Assembly (NCBI GenBank): GCA_045541475.1
Contig: JAZQJI010000041.1
Span: 1-64,000, forward strand
Reading direction: 5' to 3'
Origin: RGIG3077 sp045541475
Lineage (GTDB): Bacteria > Bacillota > Clostridia > Oscillospirales > Ruminococcaceae
Length of the DNA stretch: 64,000 bases
Shown here: positions 60,823-64,000 of the stretch, in pieces
Numbering within the stretch: position 1 is the first letter of the stretch
How the letters are laid out: each line of letters starts with the position of its first letter
Notes under the pieces: generated by a model
What the model was told of the DNA's origin: nothing
Databases searched by the model: none
Seen by the model: only the letters and a program-made list of their open reading frames with translations
Made by a program: the position numbers and the translations under genes

Positions 60823-60841
60823 AAAAAAGGAGGGGTTGAGA

Positions 60842-61636
60842 GTGAAAGCAGGCGTTTCAACAGCGTGCCTTTATCCAAGGCTACTTGAAGAGTCGCTGTA
60901 TGATTTAGCTGTAAATGGCATTGACTGTGTTGAGATATTCTTTAACACTGATTGTGAGCTTTCCAAACGCTTTCTTGGCGAATTGAAAGCAACTCTTGAC
61001 CGCTTTGAAATGAACGTTGCATCGGTTCATCCTTTTACCTGTGCCATCGAACCGATTATGTTCTTTTCTCCGTATGAGAGAAGAGTTGGCGATATGATTG
61101 ATTACTACAAAAAATACTTTGCCGCAATGCAGTTTTTGGGTGCACAGTATTTTGTTCTGCATGGATGCAGAGGCTTTAAGCTTGATTCTAATCAGTTTTA
61201 TTTTGATAGATATAAAAAGCTTTATGATGCAGGAAAGGAATTTGGAATTACCGTTTGTCAGGAAAATGTTAACCTATATGTAAGCGGAAATTTGAAATTT
61301 CTGAAGGAAATGTCTGCTGCATTAGGCGATGATGCACATTTTGTTTTAGATGTTAAGCAGTGCGTACGCTGCGGCGAAAATCCGTTTGATTATGTTAAGG
61401 CTATCGGCGAAAAAGTCCGCCATGTTCACATGAGCGACAACAGCGAAAAAGGTGATTGTCTGCTGATGGGCAGGGGCCGATTTGATTACAGAACGTTTCT
61501 TTTAAAATTAAAAGAAAAAGGCTTTGACGGTGCAGTGATTTTAGAACTTTACCGCAGTAATTTTGGTACAATTTCTGATTTAGTCAGCAGTTATAATATT
61601 ATAGAAAATGCGATTTTGCGAATTGATGAAAGGTGA
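60842..61636 (+). CDS. Sugar phosphate isomerase/epimerase-like TIM-barrel protein
   Basis: A 264-residue protein of the xylose-isomerase-like AP-endonuclease 2 barrel family. Metal-ligand segments are visible: FVLHGCRGFK, the Glu in TVCQENVNLY, the Asp in HFVLDVKQCVRCG, HVHMSDNSEKG and VILELYR. The substrate cannot be inferred. I chose the GTG at 60842 behind AAGGAGG; upstream codons would run through the secDF terminator. Confidence 0.85.
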   Translation: MKAGVSTACLYPRLLEESLYDLAVNGIDCVEIFFNTDCELSKRFLGELKATLDRFEMNVASVHPFTCAIEPIMFFSPYERRVGDMIDYYKKYFAAMQFLGAQYFVLHGCRGFKLDSNQFYFDRYKKLYDAGKEFGITVCQENVNLYVSGNLKFLKEMSAALGDDAHFVLDVKQCVRCGENPFDYVKAIGEKVRHVHMSDNSEKGDCLLMGRGRFDYRTFLLKLKEKGFDGAVILELYRSNFGTISDLVSSYNIIENAILRIDER

Positions 61637-61644
61637 TATGATTT

Positions 61645-62091
61645 ATGCGTTGCCCATTTTGCAGCTTTGAAGATACTAAGGTTATAGATTCTCGTCCGGC
61701 GGACAACAAAAAACGCAGAAGACGCGAATGCACCAACTGCGGAAAAAGATTTACAACCTACGAAATTGTGGAAATGCCTTTGCTTTCTGTTCAAAAGCGT
61801 GACGGCACTTTTGAGCTTTTTGATAAGGAAAAGCTTACAAGAGGTATTTGCAGTGCTGTTACAAAGCGCCCGGTAACAATTGAGCAGGTTAACGAAATTG
61901 TTGAACGCATTGAAGTGATTTGTGCCAATGAAATGCGCAATCAGATTACATCAACTGAAATCGGCGATATTGTGCTTGAACATTTGAAAAATCTTGATGA
62001 TGTTGCATATATTCGCTTTGCTTCAGTTTACAAGGATTTTTCTGACGTTGAAAGCTTTATCGGCTCAATATCCGAATTGAAAAACAAATAA
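61645..62091 (+). CDS. nrdR: Transcriptional repressor NrdR
   Basis: A 148-residue regulator of ribonucleotide reductase genes. The zinc ribbon is MRCPFCSFEDTKVIDSRPA with CTNCGKRFTTYE, and the rest is an ATP-cone (VQKRDGTFELFDKEKLTRGI) that senses dATP/ATP. No nrd genes or NrdR boxes are in this window, so it acts at distant sites. It starts 8 bases after the barrel gene, probably co-transcribed. Confidence 0.97.
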   Translation: MRCPFCSFEDTKVIDSRPADNKKRRRRECTNCGKRFTTYEIVEMPLLSVQKRDGTFELFDKEKLTRGICSAVTKRPVTIEQVNEIVERIEVICANEMRNQITSTEIGDIVLEHLKNLDDVAYIRFASVYKDFSDVESFIGSISELKNK

Positions 62092-62097
62092 AAAAAT

Positions 62098-62142
62098 AAA
62101 TCGTGCAGACAATTAATAAATGTCATGCACGATTTTTTTAAA
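62098..62142. terminator. Terminator between nrdR and the rhomboid gene
   Basis: AAATCGTGCA and GACA (62098-62111) pair with TGTC and TGCACGATTT (62121-62135), with one bulged A. T-rich and A-rich flanks allow bidirectional use between convergent genes. Confidence 0.85.
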
Positions 62143-62143
62143 A

Positions 62144-62728
62144 CTATTTCTTTGATACAAACCAACCGAAAATACATCCAAAAAGGCCACCTATAATGTG
62201 TGCTAACTGCGATATATTGTCGCTTGTGAAAAGCCCATCGTAAATTTCGCCGCCCAAGTAAATGGCAGCAACGCAAATCAACGTAAGCGGAATTTTACCC
62301 TTTTGATAATTGGCAAACGAGCTTAATAAAATCAGCATAAATGCAATGCCACTTGCACCGATAAGTCCGGTATCAAAAAACAAAATGTTAATAAGCCCCG
62401 TTGTTACCGCTGTTATAATTATCATTTCCAAAAGCTGTTTGCTTCCGTATTTTTCCTCAATCATCGGGCCGGCTAAAAGTATTATGGTAAAGTTAGATAT
62501 ATAGTGACTTATACTTGCGTGCCCCAAAACATAGGTAAAAAGCCTTACATACATAAGCAAATCAGTGTATGAACTTTTATAGATTGTAAAGAATGTGCTG
62601 TTGGATTTTCCGTTTGTCAGTACATTAATCAGTAAAACTACAAGCGATATCAGAGCGTAGCTTAAAATTACCGGCGAATTGTACTGAAAAACTATGGAAG
62701 GCGTTTTTTCGCCGCCATTGTTAGCCAT
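62144..62728 (-). CDS. Rhomboid-family intramembrane serine protease
   Basis: A 194-residue membrane protein with six helices. The catalytic Ser is in GLIGASGIAFML and the catalytic His in the last helix (QLAHIIGGLFGCIFGW). HASISHYISNFTIILLAGPMIEEKYG is the usual family stretch in the second helix. Rhomboids cleave membrane segments; the target is unknown. It has its own upstream region on the minus strand. Confidence 0.92.
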   Translation of the reverse strand: MANNGGEKTPSIVFQYNSPVILSYALISLVVLLINVLTNGKSNSTFFTIYKSSYTDLLMYVRLFTYVLGHASISHYISNFTIILLAGPMIEEKYGSKQLLEMIIITAVTTGLINILFFDTGLIGASGIAFMLILLSSFANYQKGKIPLTLICVAAIYLGGEIYDGLFTSDNISQLAHIIGGLFGCIFGWFVSKK

Positions 62729-62899
62729 AAAACCTTCTCCTACTATGATTTTTTACAAAATATGTTACTATGATATTATAAAGCGAAAGTTAAAAAATGT
62801 CAACACAATTTTTCTTTTGTCAAAATCAACAAAATAGATGCTGTGTGTTTGATAAATTACAGCATTTGAGCGAAACAGCGTTTTAAGCCTTTAAATCGC

Positions 62900-62928
62900 T
62901 TGACAAATACAAAAATGTAAAATATAAT
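62900..62928 (+). promoter_or_regulatory. Sigma-A promoter of the acyl-CoA synthetase gene
   Basis: TTGACA (62900-62905), a 17-base spacer, TATAAT (62923-62928): fully consensus. The start codon lies 215 bases downstream, so the transcript has a long leader. The rest of the 62729-62899 stretch shows no gene. Confidence 0.9.
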
Positions 62929-62934
62929 TATATG

Positions 62935-63122
62935 TATTAATTTATAACTTAGGAGAAAAAGTCCGATGTATGATATGCGTTTTTCCGTCGTGGAACTAAC
63001 AGTCGTACGACTTATGGTGCTTGTGCCATAGGCCTTAGCTGTTGTGTTCTGAAAAGAGATTTACGCTATTATTTTGGAATGTTACGGTTAAAGGCAAAAA
63101 TGTTGCTTTTAACTGTTTTTTT
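62935..63122 (+). promoter_or_regulatory. Structured leader with terminator before the acyl-CoA synthetase (candidate riboswitch or attenuator)
   Basis: A perfect 11-pair stem, 63087-63097 with 63103-63113, is followed by a T run to 63122, forming an intrinsic terminator before the coding start. Upstream is a folded region. GAAC-T-AACAG (62993-63002) pairs with CTGTT-GT-GTTC (63039-63049), enclosing a palindrome TCGTACGA (63003-63010) and a hairpin TATGGT/GCCATA. GGAGAAAAAG (62952-62961) can pair with CGTTTTTCC (62978-62986). I recognise no known riboswitch. The antiterminator pairing is not clear to me. Confidence 0.62.
62966..63031 (+). CDS. Possible leader peptide (uORF), valine/leucine-rich
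   Basis: Inside the leader, GGAGA followed 10 bases later by ATG opens a 21-codon frame ending in TAG. Its product carries six Val and three Leu in the last 14 residues (SVVELTVVRLMVLVP). Such enrichment could allow ribosome-stalling attenuation by branched-chain amino acid supply. Equally, it may be chance within a structured RNA, since GGAGA is also paired in one fold. Confidence 0.35.
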   Translation: MYDMRFSVVELTVVRLMVLVP

Positions 63123-63143
63123 ATTATTGAAAGGAAGTTTACT

Positions 63144-64000
63144 ATGCTGCTAAATCGTTACCTACCCCGCATTGAGTTTGATTCCTATGAGGATTTTAAG
63201 GCAAACTACAAAGTAAATGTGCCCGAAGATTTTAACTTTGGTTTTGATATTGTTGATGAATGGGCAAGACTTGAGCCCGATAAAAAAGCTCTTGTGTGGG
63301 TTTCTGATAACGGCGAAGAAAGAACGTTTACTTTTACCGATATCTCAAAGCTTTCCAACAAAACCGCAAACTATTTCAAGAGTGTGGGAATTAAAAAAGG
63401 CAGCGTTGTTTTGCTGATTTTAAGAAGACGCTGGGAATATTGGGTTTGCGCTACTGCACTGCACAAAATAGGCGCAATATTGATCCCCGGCAATCTGCTT
63501 TTTACAACAAAGGATATTGTTTACAGAGGCAATGTTGCAGGTATTTCTGCGATAGTTTGCTGTGATGATGATTATATCTTGGGACAGGCTGAAGGTGCAT
63601 TTGACCAGATACCCACTTTACACACTAAAATTTCTGTTGCTACCAAGCGTGAAGGGTGGACATATTTTGATGACGCCATCAAAGACTGTTCCGATGAATT
63701 TGCACGCCCCACAGGTGAAGAAGCTACAACTGCAAACGATACTATTTTAGTATATTTTACATCCGGTTCAACAGGTATGCCGAAGATGGTTTGCCATAAT
63801 GCTGCGCATCCATTGGGACATATTGTAACGGCAAAATATTGGCAGCAGGTTCAAGAAAATAAGCTGCACATGAGCGTTACCGATTCGGGCTGGGCAAAAT
63901 TCGGCTGGGGTAAAATTTACGGCCAATGGATTTGCGGCGCAGTAATTTTCTGCTATGACTTTATCGGCAAGTTTAATCCTGCGCATTTGCTTGAAATCAT
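63144..64000 (+). CDS. AMP-forming acyl-CoA synthetase (partial, runs off the window)
   Basis: The reading frame is open to the end of the window (285 codons). The ATG follows GAAAGGAAG. The adenylate-forming motif ILVYFTSGSTGMPKMV is complete, and FTFTDISKLSNKTANYFKSVGIKKG is the typical N-terminal helix region. It resembles medium-chain acyl-CoA or acetyl-CoA synthetases, which join a carboxylic acid to CoA via an acyl-adenylate. The C-terminal half, needed to name the substrate, is missing. Confidence 0.88.
   Translation, partial: MLLNRYLPRIEFDSYEDFKANYKVNVPEDFNFGFDIVDEWARLEPDKKALVWVSDNGEERTFTFTDISKLSNKTANYFKSVGIKKGSVVLLILRRRWEYWVCATALHKIGAILIPGNLLFTTKDIVYRGNVAGISAIVCCDDDYILGQAEGAFDQIPTLHTKISVATKREGWTYFDDAIKDCSDEFARPTGEEATTANDTILVYFTSGSTGMPKMVCHNAAHPLGHIVTAKYWQQVQENKLHMSVTDSGWAKFGWGKIYGQWICGAVIFCYDFIGKFNPAHLLEI

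Overview
The window looks like a chromosomal segment of an anaerobic, fibre-degrading Firmicute close to Ruminococcus (Oscillospiraceae). Evidence: moderate-to-low GC, AGGAGG-type ribosome sites, sigma-A promoters with 17-base spacers, a SpoIID-family protein, clostridial-type HemZ, glutamine synthetase III, and secreted proteins ending in type I dockerins (the duplicated NAMDATL-type repeat). Dockerins mean these enzymes are built to plug into a cellulosome; no cohesin scaffoldin lies in the window.

Layout. 1-3.1 kb: the end of one dockerin protein and a complete large dockerin protein (metallopeptidase-like domain, left-handed beta helix, LamG-like domain). 3.1-8.9 kb: PnuC vitamin transporter behind an apparent transcription attenuator, SseB-like protein, SpoIID, citrate synthase and a lipoprotein. 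8.9-18.1 kb: one long rightward run of a two-component system, DUF1385, prmC, recA, recX, rimO, pgsA and an RNA methyltransferase (translation quality, DNA repair, lipid synthesis). 18.2-25.4 kb: tyrA, trmL, a DegV protein, a Wzm/Wzt polysaccharide exporter pair, an unknown membrane protein and metY. 25.5-33.3 kb: mostly leftward genes, namely a Nudix hydrolase, a flippase/NYN pair, and the operon recD2-comF-mscS-phosphoesterase. 33.4-41.4 kb: a GH9 cellulase and a pectate-lyase-like enzyme, both with dockerins, flanking typA. 41.5-45.6 kb: small orphan genes, a second Nudix gene, coaX with an ECF transporter subunit, a small lipoprotein and an XRE regulator.

45.6-54.1 kb: an unannotated small RNA gene (own promoter, long self-pairing body, terminator) diverges from the run recJ, relA, MBL hydrolase, hemZ, zinc-ribbon protein, rlmD-like methyltransferase. 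54.1-58.1 kb: a small membrane ORF with an in-frame amber codon, an NSS-family transporter and glnN. 58.2-62.7 kb: secD, secF, a sugar-isomerase-like protein, nrdR and a rhomboid protease. 62.9-64 kb: a structured leader with its own terminator in front of an acyl-CoA synthetase that runs off the window.

The most interesting items are regulatory rather than enzymatic: the small RNA at 45.64-45.80 kb, the two attenuator-like leaders (pnuC and the acyl-CoA synthetase), the apparent ATT start of recD2, and the unusual architecture of the first dockerin protein. All functions are assigned by reading motifs and family resemblance; no search was run.
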